Shown: positions 8,046-15,931 of the stretch, one piece after another
Layout: every line of letters starts with the position of its first letter
Position numbering within the stretch: position 1 is the stretch's first letter
NCBI GenBank assembly: GCA_022824545.1
Contig: JAJDZR010000293.1
Span: 1-42,674 of the forward strand
Source of the DNA: Chloroflexota bacterium
Lineage (GTDB): Bacteria > Chloroflexota > UBA11872 > UBA12225 > JAJDUF01
DNA length: 42,674 bases
Direction: 5' to 3'
Translations under genes and position numbers: made by a program
The notes under the pieces: generated by a model
Database searches by the model: none
Seen by the model: the letters and a program-made list of their open reading frames with translations, nothing else
Told to the model about the DNA's origin: nothing

Positions 8046-8957
8046 ATGACGCTGCGCCTGGGAGTGGTGGACTGCGATGGTATTCACTCGGTGGCCTTTA
8101 CCCAACGCCTCAATCACGTTGACGTGGCCCCGGATCACTGGGTAGACGGTGCTCAGGTCGTTGCCGCTTGCCCCGGCACGTCGGTTGCGGAGCCGGAGAA
8201 TATCGCGCGCTACAGCCGGCAGCTGCACGGCTACGGGGTGCCGCTGGTGGACGAGCCGACCGATCTGCTGGGACGGGTTGACGCCGTCCTGATCACCTCC
8301 CACGATGGGACGGTCCATCGGGAGCGAGCCTGGCCGTTCATCGAGGCGGGCGTACCGCTGTTCGTGGACAAGCCGTTCACCTGCTCCCTGGACGATGCCT
8401 GCAGCCTCCTAGCGGCCGCCGAACGGTACAACAGTCTGCTCTGGTCGGCCTCATCGCTGCGCTATGCGCCGGAGGTGGCGGCCATCCCAGCCCGCGCCGA
8501 CGAGATCGGCGCCCTGGTCGGCGCCGCCACGCACGGCCCGGCAATCCGACATCCCCGCAATCCCGGGCTGTTCCACTACGGCGTACACGCGGTCGAGATG
8601 CTGTTCCAACTGCTCGGTACGGGGTGTGCCACTGTGCGGATGACCGGCAACGAGAGTACGGACGTGGTGATCGGGCAGTGGTCGGACGGCCGGATCGGCA
8701 CCGTCCGCGGCAACCGCAGCGGCGCGCACGGGTTCGGGTTTACCGCGTTCGGCGAGCGGCAGACGGTGTGTACGGCCGTCGGTGGGACGGATCGCTACCT
8801 GTATCGCGAGCTACTCAAGCAGGTGGTCGCCGCCTTCCGCAGCGGCAGATCGCCGCTCAGTCCGGCCGAGCTACTGGAGCCGGTCGCCTTTCAGGAAGCC
8901 GCCTGGCACTCGGCGCAGCACGGTGGAGTCGAGGTGCCGCTGGCCACGGCGACCTGA
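8046..8957 (+). CDS. Gfo/Idh/MocA-like protein with atypical nucleotide-binding motif
   Basis: This 303-residue protein resembles the Gfo/Idh/MocA family. It has a Rossmann-like N-terminus, the signature LFVDKPFT (EKP-type motif as DKP) near residues 103-110 and a substrate domain with a conserved-looking NPGLFHYGVHAVEMLF segment. Its first strand reads LRLGVVDCDGIHS, so the usual GxGxxG is replaced by a sequence without that spacing. It may bind NAD(P) differently or act as a non-catalytic partner. It starts a three-gene run with the isomerase-like gene 73 bases later and the aminotransferase. It differs clearly from the oxidoreductase at 1191 and is not a recent duplicate. Confidence 0.8.
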   Translation: MTLRLGVVDCDGIHSVAFTQRLNHVDVAPDHWVDGAQVVAACPGTSVAEPENIARYSRQLHGYGVPLVDEPTDLLGRVDAVLITSHDGTVHRERAWPFIEAGVPLFVDKPFTCSLDDACSLLAAAERYNSLLWSASSLRYAPEVAAIPARADEIGALVGAATHGPAIRHPRNPGLFHYGVHAVEMLFQLLGTGCATVRMTGNESTDVVIGQWSDGRIGTVRGNRSGAHGFGFTAFGERQTVCTAVGGTDRYLYRELLKQVVAAFRSGRSPLSPAELLEPVAFQEAAWHSAQHGGVEVPLATAT

Positions 8958-9030
8958 GTGCAACACGATCTTCCCGTTGGCCGGCCGCGCCGCCTGGTAC
9001 CCTGGCGAGGGGGGTCGCAGGAGACACGCT

Positions 9031-10008
9031 ATGGATAGCCGCGCATCCGGCCGGGAAGCGCTCGTGGGTGTGTCTACCGGCTCGCTGGCCCGCTATCCCA
9101 ATGGCGGCGACCCGGTGGTGCTCGCCGGCTACCTCTCCGACATCGAGGCCGACGCGGTCGAAGTGCTGTTCTATCGCGGATTCCACGACGACCTGGAGCG
9201 AGCGGCGCGGGCCTTCCGCTCCTGCGGCCGGCCGATCCGGGTGGTCCATGCCGAGAAGAACTTGGGGACCGCCTTTGGTAGCCCTGACCCGGCGCAGGTA
9301 GCCGATGGACAGCGCCGCTTTCTGGAGGCGCTCTGGCTGGCCCAGCAAGTCGGCGCCCAATTGGTTACCCTGCACCTGTGGGACCGTCCCGAAAGCGATC
9401 GGAATCTGGCGCGGAACTTCGATGCTTTGGAGCCGCTGCTGCCGCGCGTCCGAGACGCCGGCATGACGGTCGGGCTGGAGACCATCCCCTGCACTGTGTA
9501 CAACCCGGTAGACAACGTGCGTAGCGCCTTGGCACACTTTGGCGGCCTCGCCGCCGGCTGTGCCGTCACCCTTGATCTGGAGTTTCTGGGCTGGCACGAC
9601 TGCGTGGAGCGCGGCGTGAATGGCGCGTTTGCCGATCTGGCGGGTAACGACACGTCCCTGCCGTACAATCCACTGGCGGCGGCGCGGGAAGAGCAATCAA
9701 TGGTGCTGGACGTGCATGTGCGCGACTACGATGGGCAGCCGTTCACCGCGGAAGGCCGGCGCCGCTATCTGGACCCTGGCCAAGGGCAGCTCGACTTCCC
9801 GGCCATCTTCGGCGCGCTGGTGGCCGACGGATTCCGCGGGCCTTTCATGTACGAAGGCTCGCACACGCCGGTCAGCGGCGACGGAGACGTCAGCGCGATC
9901 AATGCCGTCCTGGCGAACATGCGGCGTTGGCTGGCCGACGCCGACCGCGCCGCCGAACTGGGAGGCACTGGCGGCACCCGGAGCACACCACCAACGATAA
10001 CGGTCTAG
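9031..10008 (+). CDS. Sugar phosphate isomerase/epimerase-like TIM barrel protein
   Basis: This 325-residue protein looks like an AP-endonuclease-2/xylose-isomerase-like TIM barrel, the fold of many sugar and inositol isomerases, epimerases and dehydratases. Supporting segments are the early GVSTGSLARYPNG strand, a central LVTLHLWD, GLETIPC near the middle, TLDLEFLGWHD, and MVLDVHVRDYDG near residue 224-235. His, Asp and Glu residues on these strand ends are candidate metal ligands. The ATG at 9031 follows GCAGGAGAC; the frame is open upstream to 8782 but that part overlaps the previous gene and is a shadow. It is 25 bases from the aminotransferase gene and very likely in the same operon. The substrate is unknown. 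Confidence 0.82.
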   Translation: MDSRASGREALVGVSTGSLARYPNGGDPVVLAGYLSDIEADAVEVLFYRGFHDDLERAARAFRSCGRPIRVVHAEKNLGTAFGSPDPAQVADGQRRFLEALWLAQQVGAQLVTLHLWDRPESDRNLARNFDALEPLLPRVRDAGMTVGLETIPCTVYNPVDNVRSALAHFGGLAAGCAVTLDLEFLGWHDCVERGVNGAFADLAGNDTSLPYNPLAAAREEQSMVLDVHVRDYDGQPFTAEGRRRYLDPGQGQLDFPAIFGALVADGFRGPFMYEGSHTPVSGDGDVSAINAVLANMRRWLADADRAAELGGTGGTRSTPPTITV

Positions 10009-10033
10009 CGAGACCTGGAGGGAGATAGCGACC

Positions 10034-11305
10034 ATGGAGCAGCTCGCAATCTTGGGCGGACAACCGGCGGTGCGGACCGACCCCGGCGATATTTTCAAGT
10101 GGCCGATCATCACGGAGGAGGACGAGGCGGCGGCGCTGGACGTGCTGCGCCGCGGCGCCATGTCCGGCACGGACGTGACCGTGGAGTTCGAGCGCGACTT
10201 CGCGGAATGGCACGGCGTAAAGTACGCGCTCGGCCACAACACCGGCACGGCCTCGCTACACACGGCGATGTTCGGGTGCGGGCTGGGCGTGGGGGACGAG
10301 ATCATCTGCCAGAGCATGACCTTCTGGGCCTCCGTACTCCAGGCCATGAACCTCGGCGCCACCATCGTCTTCGCCGACATGGACCCGGCGACCATAACGC
10401 TTGATCCCGACGACGTCGAGCGGAAGATCACCCCGCGGACGAAAGTGATAATGGCGGTGCATTACATGGGGTATCCGACTGACATGGGCCCCATCATGGA
10501 GATGGCGAACGCGCGGGGTATCAAGGTCATCGAGGACGTGTCGCACGCCCACGGCGCCCGGTACAAGGGGCAGCTCGTCGGCACCATCGGCCACGTGGGC
10601 GCCATGTCCTGCATGTCGGGCAAGGCACTGGCTATCGGCGAGGCCGGGATGCTGATTACCGACGACCAGGAAATCTACGAGCGGGCTATCGCGTTCGGAC
10701 ACTACGAACGCACGAGCCAGATCGAGCACCCGGACCTACAGAAGCTCGCCGGTCTCCCCCTCGGGGGCTTCAAGTATCGCATGAACCAGTTGTCATCGGC
10801 GGTCGGCCGGGTGCAGCTGAAGCACTACCAGGAGCGCATGGAGGAAATCCAGCGGGCGATGAACTACTTCTGGGACCTGCTGGAAGGGGCGCCAGGGATT
10901 CGGGCGCACCGCCCGCCGCCGGACTCGGACAGCACGATGGGTGGCTGGTACTCACCACACGGCCTCTACGTGCCGGAGGAGCTAGGCGGGTTGAGCGTGG
11001 ATGACTTCTGCGCTGCCGTCCGCGCCGAAGGGGCGCGGACCAGCCCGGGAGCCAACTTCTTGCTGCACCGGCATCCCGTCCTGAACGAGGCGGACGTGTA
11101 CGGTCACGGCACACCGACGCGCATCGCCCACGCCGACCGGGACGTGCGCCAGGATGCGGATAGCTTGCCCAAGAGCGACTCCCTCCCGGCGCGGGTGTAT
11201 TCGATTCCCTGGTTCAAGCATTACCGTCCGGAGATCATCCGGGAGCACGCGGCAGCGTTCCGCAAGGTGGTTGCCCAGGCGGGAGCACTGCTGGATCGGA
11301 GTTGA
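10034..11305 (+). CDS. DegT/DnrJ/EryC1/StrS-family PLP aminotransferase
   Basis: This 423-residue protein is a fold-type I, PLP-dependent aminotransferase that would aminate a keto sugar or keto cyclitol. It begins LAILGGQPAVR, has GHNTGTASLHTAMFGCGLGVGDEII near residues 74-98, the PLP-pyridine Asp in EDVSHAHGARYKG near 164-176, and the Schiff-base Lys in SGKALAIGEAGML near 195-207. It is longer than the usual 370-390 residues of sugar aminotransferases and closer to the size of aminocyclitol or AHBA-synthase-like members. GGAGGGAGATAG precedes the ATG. Together with two Gfo/Idh proteins and an isomerase it suggests an amino sugar or aminocyclitol product, which is inference. Confidence 0.9.
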   Translation: MEQLAILGGQPAVRTDPGDIFKWPIITEEDEAAALDVLRRGAMSGTDVTVEFERDFAEWHGVKYALGHNTGTASLHTAMFGCGLGVGDEIICQSMTFWASVLQAMNLGATIVFADMDPATITLDPDDVERKITPRTKVIMAVHYMGYPTDMGPIMEMANARGIKVIEDVSHAHGARYKGQLVGTIGHVGAMSCMSGKALAIGEAGMLITDDQEIYERAIAFGHYERTSQIEHPDLQKLAGLPLGGFKYRMNQLSSAVGRVQLKHYQERMEEIQRAMNYFWDLLEGAPGIRAHRPPPDSDSTMGGWYSPHGLYVPEELGGLSVDDFCAAVRAEGARTSPGANFLLHRHPVLNEADVYGHGTPTRIAHADRDVRQDADSLPKSDSLPARVYSIPWFKHYRPEIIREHAAAFRKVVAQAGALLDRS

Positions 11306-11320
11306 GGGGTGTCCTTTCCC

Positions 11321-11349
11321 CCTATGGTCCCCCCGCTGCGGCGGGGGAA
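11321..11349 (-). repeat. Dispersed GC palindrome, family A copy 3
   Basis: Read on the plus strand this copy begins CCTATGGTCCCCCCGC and closes with GCGGGGG, so it is inverted relative to copies 1 and 2. It follows the aminotransferase stop by 16 bases. It could act as a hairpin terminator for that operon, although no T-run follows. Confidence 0.7.
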
Positions 11350-11356
11350 CGAGCGT

Positions 11357-11399
11357 GTTCCCTCCCCTGTCGCAACGAGGGAGGACGAGGGTGAGGGCC
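11357..11399 (-). repeat. Dispersed repeat family B, copy 1
   Basis: On the minus strand it reads CCCTCACCCTCGTCCTCCC, then GTTGCGACAGGGGAGGGAA. A near match in the opposite orientation lies at 15861-15901 inside the atp operon, and a partial one at 31471-31498. The second half folds as CCTCCC with GGGAGG. Confidence 0.6.
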
Positions 11400-11429
11400 C
11401 GGCGGTGGTCAATCCCCATGGCCGCCGGC

Positions 11430-11460
11430 TATACTCTGCCCTTGTGAACGTTTTCACAAG
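11430..11460 (+). promoter_or_regulatory. Promoter 1 of the atp operon with overlapping palindromic operator
   Basis: TATACT at 11430-11435 is a near-consensus -10 box. The perfect palindrome CTTGTGAA-CGTT-TTCACAAG covers 11441-11460, beginning where transcription from this box would start. Eight-base arms around a centre containing AACGTT recall LacI-family operators. No T-run follows, so a terminator is unlikely. The position over the start point suggests a repressor site; the cognate regulator is not in the window. No clear -35 box is visible. Confidence 0.45.
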
Positions 11461-11484
11461 GAGAGGAGCGGCCGCTCGCGTACC

Positions 11485-11513
11485 CTGAAACCCGCTGACC
11501 AACCTGTTATACT
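11485..11513 (+). promoter_or_regulatory. Promoter 2 of the atp operon
   Basis: TATACT at 11508-11513 is preceded, with a 17-base spacer, by CTGAAA at 11485-11490, a four-of-six match to the -35 consensus. Transcription would begin near 11520, about 38 bases before the first atp gene. It is the better of two candidate promoters for the operon. Confidence 0.5.
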
Positions 11514-11557
11514 TCGCGCTGCTCTTTGCTGCCCGGTGGTGAAGACAAGGGTAGGCA

Positions 11558-11764
11558 ATGGGAAGCGGCTGGCAGGTACTCGGCCTCGCGGCGCAATTCG
11601 GGTTCACGGTTGCCGCGCTGTTGCTGGGTGGCGCCTGGGTGGGCCATCTCGTTGACCAGTGGGTCGGGAGCCGAGGACTCTTCCTGATTGTAGGGATATT
11701 GATGGGGCTAGGTTGCAGCCTCTACCTGATCTACCTCCTGTATCGGCTACAGGTACGGCGGTAA
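11558..11764 (+). CDS. atpI: AtpZ/AtpI-family small membrane protein
   Basis: This 68-residue protein belongs to the small AtpZ/AtpI family encoded at the head of many F-type ATP synthase operons. It has two membrane segments, about 10-32 (AAQFGFTVAALLLGGAWVG) and 40-62 (LFLIVGILMGLGCSLYLIYL), separated by the short DQWVGSRG turn. Relatives are linked to assembly of the c ring or to cation uptake for the enzyme. The gene is first in the operon and 63 bases upstream of atpB. Length is normal for the AtpZ branch and shorter than proteobacterial AtpI. Confidence 0.85.
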   Translation: MGSGWQVLGLAAQFGFTVAALLLGGAWVGHLVDQWVGSRGLFLIVGILMGLGCSLYLIYLLYRLQVRR

Positions 11765-11827
11765 GCCAGGGTGCAGAAGCGGTAGGTAAGACTTTGCGTA
11801 CGGCATGTCGAGCAGCAGGGTAGGGAG

Positions 11828-12685
11828 ATGGAGAATCTACACGTCAGTCTCGCTGGCGAAGGTATCTTCGAGATTGCCGGCTTCACCATCACCAACTCGC
11901 TCTTCACGACCTGGGTCGTGATGGCCGTCCTGCTAATCCTCGCCTGGGCCGGCACACGCCGCATGACCGTTGTTCCGAGCGGGCTGCAAAACCTCTGGGA
12001 GATGATTCTGGAGTTCCTGCTGGGTCTCTGCTCCAGTACCGCTCCGACGTATGCGCGGACGATCTTCCCACTGTTTGCCACGCTCTTTATCTTCATCATC
12101 ACTGCAAACTGGATGGGCCTGCTCCCTGGCGTCAACAGCATCACCATCCAGCCGCCGGAAGCCCACGCCACGCACTCGCTGGGGGACTTGGTGCCGACCG
12201 CCCATGCCGCGCCGGCGGAAGCACTGCCGGCAGCGGCCGAGGAAGGGGACCATGCGGCGCCTATCCCGCTTTTCCGCGCGGCCAATGCGGACATGAACAC
12301 CACGCTCGCCATGGCCGTGATCGCGTTCATCATGATCCATGCGTCCGGTATTCGCATCCATGGCGTGCTGGGCTATGCCAAGGAGATTGCGACACCGATC
12401 TTCCTCACCCCGGTCAAAGTAGTGATCGAATGCTTCGTTCCCGTCTCGCTCTCGTTCCGGCTCTTCGGGAACGTCTTCGGCGGGGAGATGCTGCTCACGG
12501 TGATGGCCTATCCCATCGTGGCCGTGCTCTTCATGCTGTTGGAGTTGCTGTTCGGTATGATTCAGGCGATCATCTTTTCGATGCTGACCTTGGTCTTCAC
12601 GGCGCTGGCGGTGACAGTGCCGGAGGGGCACGGTGACGCCGCTCACGACGAGCACGGCGGAGCGGAGGGCGCAGCAGTCCACTAA
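11828..12685 (+). CDS. atpB: ATP synthase F0 subunit a
   Basis: This 285-residue membrane subunit forms the proton half-channels beside the c ring. The essential Arg is Arg211 in SLSFRLFGNVFGGE, and the ANWMGLLPG segment (93-101) marks the conserved third helix. Residues 102-153 form an unusual hydrophilic insertion between helices, rich in His, Ala, Pro and Glu (for example HATHSLGDLVPTAHAAPAEA). The C-terminus has another His- and Asp-rich tail ending HDEHGGAEGAAVH. The core is otherwise normal. GTAGGGAG precedes the ATG. It lies in the atp operon 59 bases before atpE. Confidence 0.96.
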   Translation: MENLHVSLAGEGIFEIAGFTITNSLFTTWVVMAVLLILAWAGTRRMTVVPSGLQNLWEMILEFLLGLCSSTAPTYARTIFPLFATLFIFIITANWMGLLPGVNSITIQPPEAHATHSLGDLVPTAHAAPAEALPAAAEEGDHAAPIPLFRAANADMNTTLAMAVIAFIMIHASGIRIHGVLGYAKEIATPIFLTPVKVVIECFVPVSLSFRLFGNVFGGEMLLTVMAYPIVAVLFMLLELLFGMIQAIIFSMLTLVFTALAVTVPEGHGDAAHDEHGGAEGAAVH

Positions 12686-12744
12686 CCGAGTAACCGAGTG
12701 CTCCAGGCGCAGCACGCGCAACTCAAGGATGGAGGCAGGAGAAT

Positions 12745-12972
12745 ATGGAAGGGGATGTTTCCAAGCTCGCCGCCGGTCTGGCAATCGGCATTGGCGGGGC
12801 AGGACCGGGGATCGCAATTGGCATGGGTGCCCGCGCGGCGTTCGAAGCCATTGGCCGTAATCCCGAAGCGGAGAACGCCATCCGCGGCGCAATGATTATC
12901 GGTCTCGGACTGGCCGAGGCCGTGGCGATCTATGCGTTCGTGGTGGCCCTCGTGCTGGCCCTCGTGGTCTAG
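12745..12972 (+). CDS. atpE: ATP synthase F0 subunit c
   Basis: This 75-residue hairpin protein forms the rotor ring. Helix 1 carries a Gly-rich packing motif (GLAIGIGGAGPGIAIGMG, 11-28), the polar loop is GRNPE (37-41), and the ion-binding carboxylate is Glu58 in GLAEAVAIY. The Gln in helix 1 and the Ser/Thr after the Glu that mark sodium-binding c subunits are absent, so the ring is predicted to carry protons. GGAGGCAGGAG precedes the ATG. A 198-base gap, long for this operon, separates it from atpF. Confidence 0.96.
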   Translation: MEGDVSKLAAGLAIGIGGAGPGIAIGMGARAAFEAIGRNPEAENAIRGAMIIGLGLAEAVAIYAFVVALVLALVV

Positions 12973-13022
12973 CCGTTCGCTGGCACGTGGTCGTCCGCCG
13001 GCAGTTGCGCGGTGGCGTGACG

Positions 13023-13059
13023 GTGCTCCCTGGGCCACCTCGATCCGTGAGGGGAGTAC
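13023..13059 (+). other. Possible intercistronic hairpin between atpE and atpF
   Basis: GTGCTCC at 13023-13029 can pair with GGAGTAC at 13053-13059, with one G-U pair and one further C-G pair inside. It lies in the 198-base atpE-atpF gap. Hairpins after the c-subunit gene can stabilise the upstream message and raise c-subunit yield, but this one is modest and the role is inference. Confidence 0.25.
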
Positions 13060-13170
13060 GTGCGCCGCAGCGATCGGTCCTGCCGGGTTGCGTCCGGTCG
13101 TATTGCCATCCTTGGCAGGCGCCCGGGCGGCGGCTGGCGTGTGGTAGCACAGGCGTCTTGAGGTGCATGG

Positions 13171-13665
13171 ATGTTTGAAGCGTTGGGGGTCAATTGGCAG
13201 CTGTTGCTCTTCCAAGTCATCAACTTTCTGATCCTTTTGTTTTTGCTTCACCGCATTCTCTACCGTCCGATCTTGCGGATGATGGACCAGCGGCGCGAGC
13301 GGATCAGCACGGACCTGGAGGAGGCCCGGCAGCTACGCGAAGCGGCAGAGCAGGACCGCGCCGAATATCAGCGCCAGTTGGAGCAAGTCCGCGACGAGTC
13401 GCGCGCCATTCTCGATGAGGCCTCGGATGTCGCCGAGCGCATCCGCACGGAGGCCCGCCAGCAGGCCGACGAGGAGCGTGCGCGAGCGGTCGAACGAGCC
13501 CGCGAGGCCATCCAACGGGAGCGCGACCATGCTATCGCCGAGCTACGGCGCGAGGTGGCCGATCTGGCCATTGACGCCGCAAGCCAAGTGATCCGGCGCA
13601 ATCTCGATAGCGCCGAGCAGCGGCGCTTGGTTGAGGAAGTCTTGGCCGAGGTGGAGAGCCGATGA
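13171..13665 (+). CDS. atpF: ATP synthase F0 subunit b
   Basis: This 164-residue peripheral-stalk subunit has one membrane helix near residues 9-29 (QLLLFQVINFLILLFLLHRI) and a long charged coiled coil from about 38 to 140 that dimerises and reaches up to subunit delta. The RPILRMMDQRRERI junction is typical. The C-terminal ADLAIDAASQVIRRNLD segment (about 130-146) is the conserved delta-contact region. Only one b-type gene is present, so the stalk is probably a homodimer. It lies between atpE and atpH. Confidence 0.95.
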   Translation: MFEALGVNWQLLLFQVINFLILLFLLHRILYRPILRMMDQRRERISTDLEEARQLREAAEQDRAEYQRQLEQVRDESRAILDEASDVAERIRTEARQQADEERARAVERAREAIQRERDHAIAELRREVADLAIDAASQVIRRNLDSAEQRRLVEEVLAEVESR

Positions 13666-13721
13666 CGCACCACACCGTCGGCGTAGTACCGGGCGGCAAG
13701 CGCCGGGAGGGACGGGTGTAG

Positions 13722-14258
13722 ATGCCGGCCGGGAGTGCGGGTAAACGCTATGCCCAAGCGGCCGCCCAAATCGCGCGGCAGGCCGAAAGCTGGGCACGCT
13801 GGCGGCAAGACCTCGCCGCTATCGCGGAGGTGCTCCAGGATGAATCGCTCTTGGCCGTCCTCCAGGCCCCACGAATCGGCCTGACGCAAAAGCTGGAATT
13901 GGTGGAGCGCATCTTCGGGGACACCTTGACCGCCGAAGCGATGAACCTGGTGCAGTTGCTCATACGGCGGCGGCGCATCGGCCTGTTCGCTGATGTGCAG
14001 CACTGGTTCTTGGAGTTGGCGGACGCGGCGGAAGGGATCGAGCGCTACGCCATCACCACGGCCGAGCCGCTAACCGACGACCTGCGCGGAGCGATGCGGC
14101 AACGTCTCGAAGGTGACGGCCGGCAGGTGGTCATGACGGAGCACGTGAACCCGGACATTATCGGTGGCCTGCTGATCCGACATAACGACCTCATCCAAGA
14201 CTTCAGTGTGCGTGGTCAGTTGGAGGTGCTGCGCGAGCAGTTGGCGGGCGGCTCGTAG
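13722..14258 (+). CDS. atpH: ATP synthase F1 subunit delta
   Basis: This 178-residue OSCP/delta subunit clamps the peripheral stalk to the top of the alpha/beta head. It has the N-terminal helical domain (GKRYAQAAAQIA near 7-18) and the conserved C-terminal signature VNPDIIGGLLIRHNDLIQDFSVRGQLEVLREQL (about 141-173, written here by its start and end elements). Length is normal. It is 56 bases after atpF and 39 bases before atpA. Confidence 0.94.
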   Translation: MPAGSAGKRYAQAAAQIARQAESWARWRQDLAAIAEVLQDESLLAVLQAPRIGLTQKLELVERIFGDTLTAEAMNLVQLLIRRRRIGLFADVQHWFLELADAAEGIERYAITTAEPLTDDLRGAMRQRLEGDGRQVVMTEHVNPDIIGGLLIRHNDLIQDFSVRGQLEVLREQLAGGS

Positions 14259-14297
14259 CCGCCGCCACACCGGGGAACACACCGGAAGAGGGAGCCA

Positions 14298-15845
14298 ATG
14301 GGCATTCGCTCTGAAGAGATCGTCAAGGTTCTACAAGACCAAATCCAAGCCTTCGACCACCCGGTCCAGACGACGAACGTCGGTACGGTGGTCGAGGTCG
14401 GCGACGGCATCGCCCGGGTCTACGGCTTGTCGCAGGCCCTCGCCGGAGAGCTACTGGCTTTCCCCGGCAACACGACGGGCATGGCCCTCAACCTCGAAGA
14501 GGACGCCGTTGGTGCCATCATCCTCGGGCCTTACAGCCACATCAAGGAAGGCGATGAGGTCCAGACGACCGGGCGCATCGCCGAGGTGCCGGTCGGTGAG
14601 GCGCTGCTTGGTCGCGTCGTCAATGCCATCGGCGAGCCGGTGGATGGCAAGGGGCCGCTGGGTGCGACCGAAACACGCCGGGTGGAGTTGATCGCGCCGG
14701 GTGTTATCCGCCGCGAGTCGGTGGATACCCCGCTGCAAACCGGGATCAAGGCCGTAGACTCCATGATTCCGATTGGTCGCGGCCAGCGCGAGCTTATCAT
14801 CGGTGACCGCGGTACCGGCAAGACCGCCATCATCGTGGACACGATCATCAACCAACGCGAGGCCGGCGTCGTCTGTATCTACGTGGCCATCGGCCAAAAA
14901 GAAGGCCAGATCGCCCAACTCGTGAACACCTTGGAAGAGCACGGCGCGATGGACCATTCCATTATCGTCGTCGCGTCCGCATCGGACCCGGCGCCGATGC
15001 AGTACTTGGCGCCGTATAGCGGCTGCTCGATGGGCGAGTATTTCCGCGACAGTGGCCGCGACGCCTTCATCGCCTACGATGACCTCACGAAACACGCTTG
15101 GGCCTACCGCCAGGTGTCGCTGCTGCTGCGCCGGCCGCCGGGCCGCGAAGCGTATCCCGGCGACGTGTTCTATCTGCATTCCCGCCTCTTGGAGCGGGCC
15201 GCCAAGCTGTCGCCGGATTACGGCGGTGGCTCGCTGACGGCCTTGCCCGTGATCGAGACGCAGTTGGGTGACGTGACCACGTACATCCCGACCAACGTGA
15301 TCTCCATTACGGATGGGCAGATCTTTCTCGAAACCGACCTGTTCATGGGCGGCACGCGCCCGGCTATCAGTGTGGGCTTGTCCGTCTCCCGTGTCGGTGG
15401 CGATGCCCAAACGCGAGCCATGAAATCCGTGGCCGGCAGCCTGCGTCTGGACCTGGCTCGCTTCCGCGACCTGGCCGCTTTCGCGCAGTTCGGCTCCGAT
15501 CTTGACCGTGCCACCCGGCGCGAGTTGGACCGGGGCTACCGGCTGACCGAGCTACTCAAGCAGGGCCAGTACGCGCCGATCCCGTTCGAGGAGCAGGTGA
15601 TGTCCATTTTCGCCGGGGTGAACGGCTACCTCGACACGGTGCCGGTCGAGGAAGTCGGCCGCTTCGAGCAAGAGCTAATCCAATACATGCGGACCGGTCA
15701 CGCGGCGGTCGGCGAGGCCATCCGCAACGACTTGGACATCAGCGAGACCACGGAGCAGGTGCTCCGTGAAGCACTGGAACAGTTCACCGAGAACATCTGG
15801 AAGTCCGCAGCCGAGGAAGAACCGGAACCGGTAGCGGCCGGCTAA
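14298..15845 (+). CDS. atpA: ATP synthase F1 subunit alpha
   Basis: This 515-residue non-catalytic nucleotide-binding subunit has an N-terminal beta-barrel (about 25-95), a central P-loop domain and a helical C-terminus. Its P-loop is GDRGTGKT at 169-176, where most alpha subunits have GDRQTGKT and actinobacterial ones GDRKTGKT; the Gly at this position is unusual. The Arg finger is Arg365 in GLSVSRVGG, and [13 protein letters not shown] is intact. The gene follows GAAGAGGGAG and has normal length. Everything else indicates a working subunit. Confidence 0.97.
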   Translation: MGIRSEEIVKVLQDQIQAFDHPVQTTNVGTVVEVGDGIARVYGLSQALAGELLAFPGNTTGMALNLEEDAVGAIILGPYSHIKEGDEVQTTGRIAEVPVGEALLGRVVNAIGEPVDGKGPLGATETRRVELIAPGVIRRESVDTPLQTGIKAVDSMIPIGRGQRELIIGDRGTGKTAIIVDTIINQREAGVVCIYVAIGQKEGQIAQLVNTLEEHGAMDHSIIVVASASDPAPMQYLAPYSGCSMGEYFRDSGRDAFIAYDDLTKHAWAYRQVSLLLRRPPGREAYPGDVFYLHSRLLERAAKLSPDYGGGSLTALPVIETQLGDVTTYIPTNVISITDGQIFLETDLFMGGTRPAISVGLSVSRVGGDAQTRAMKSVAGSLRLDLARFRDLAAFAQFGSDLDRATRRELDRGYRLTELLKQGQYAPIPFEEQVMSIFAGVNGYLDTVPVEEVGRFEQELIQYMRTGHAAVGEAIRNDLDISETTEQVLREALEQFTENIWKSAAEEEPEPVAAG

Positions 15846-15860
15846 GAGAGTAACAGAGCT

Positions 15861-15901
15861 GGCCCCCACCCTAGCCCTCCCCCGTCGCGACAGGGGAGGG
15901 A
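15861..15901 (+). repeat. Dispersed repeat family B, copy 2
   Basis: GGCCCCCACCCTAGCCCTCC is followed by CCCGTCGCGACAGGGGAGGGA. It matches, in opposite orientation, the copy at 11357-11399. The element sits in the 86-base gap between atpA and atpG, so it is transcribed with the operon and would form a stable intercistronic hairpin (CCCTCCCC with GGGGAGGG). Confidence 0.65.
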
Positions 15902-15931
15902 CAAAGTACCGAGGCAACGAGGTCATCAACT

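Noticed and set aside
8782..9030. Upstream extension of the TIM-barrel gene to a start at 8782
   Set aside because: The extra 83 residues overlap the previous gene in another frame and are low-complexity; ATG 9031 has a good ribosome-binding site and begins the conserved fold.
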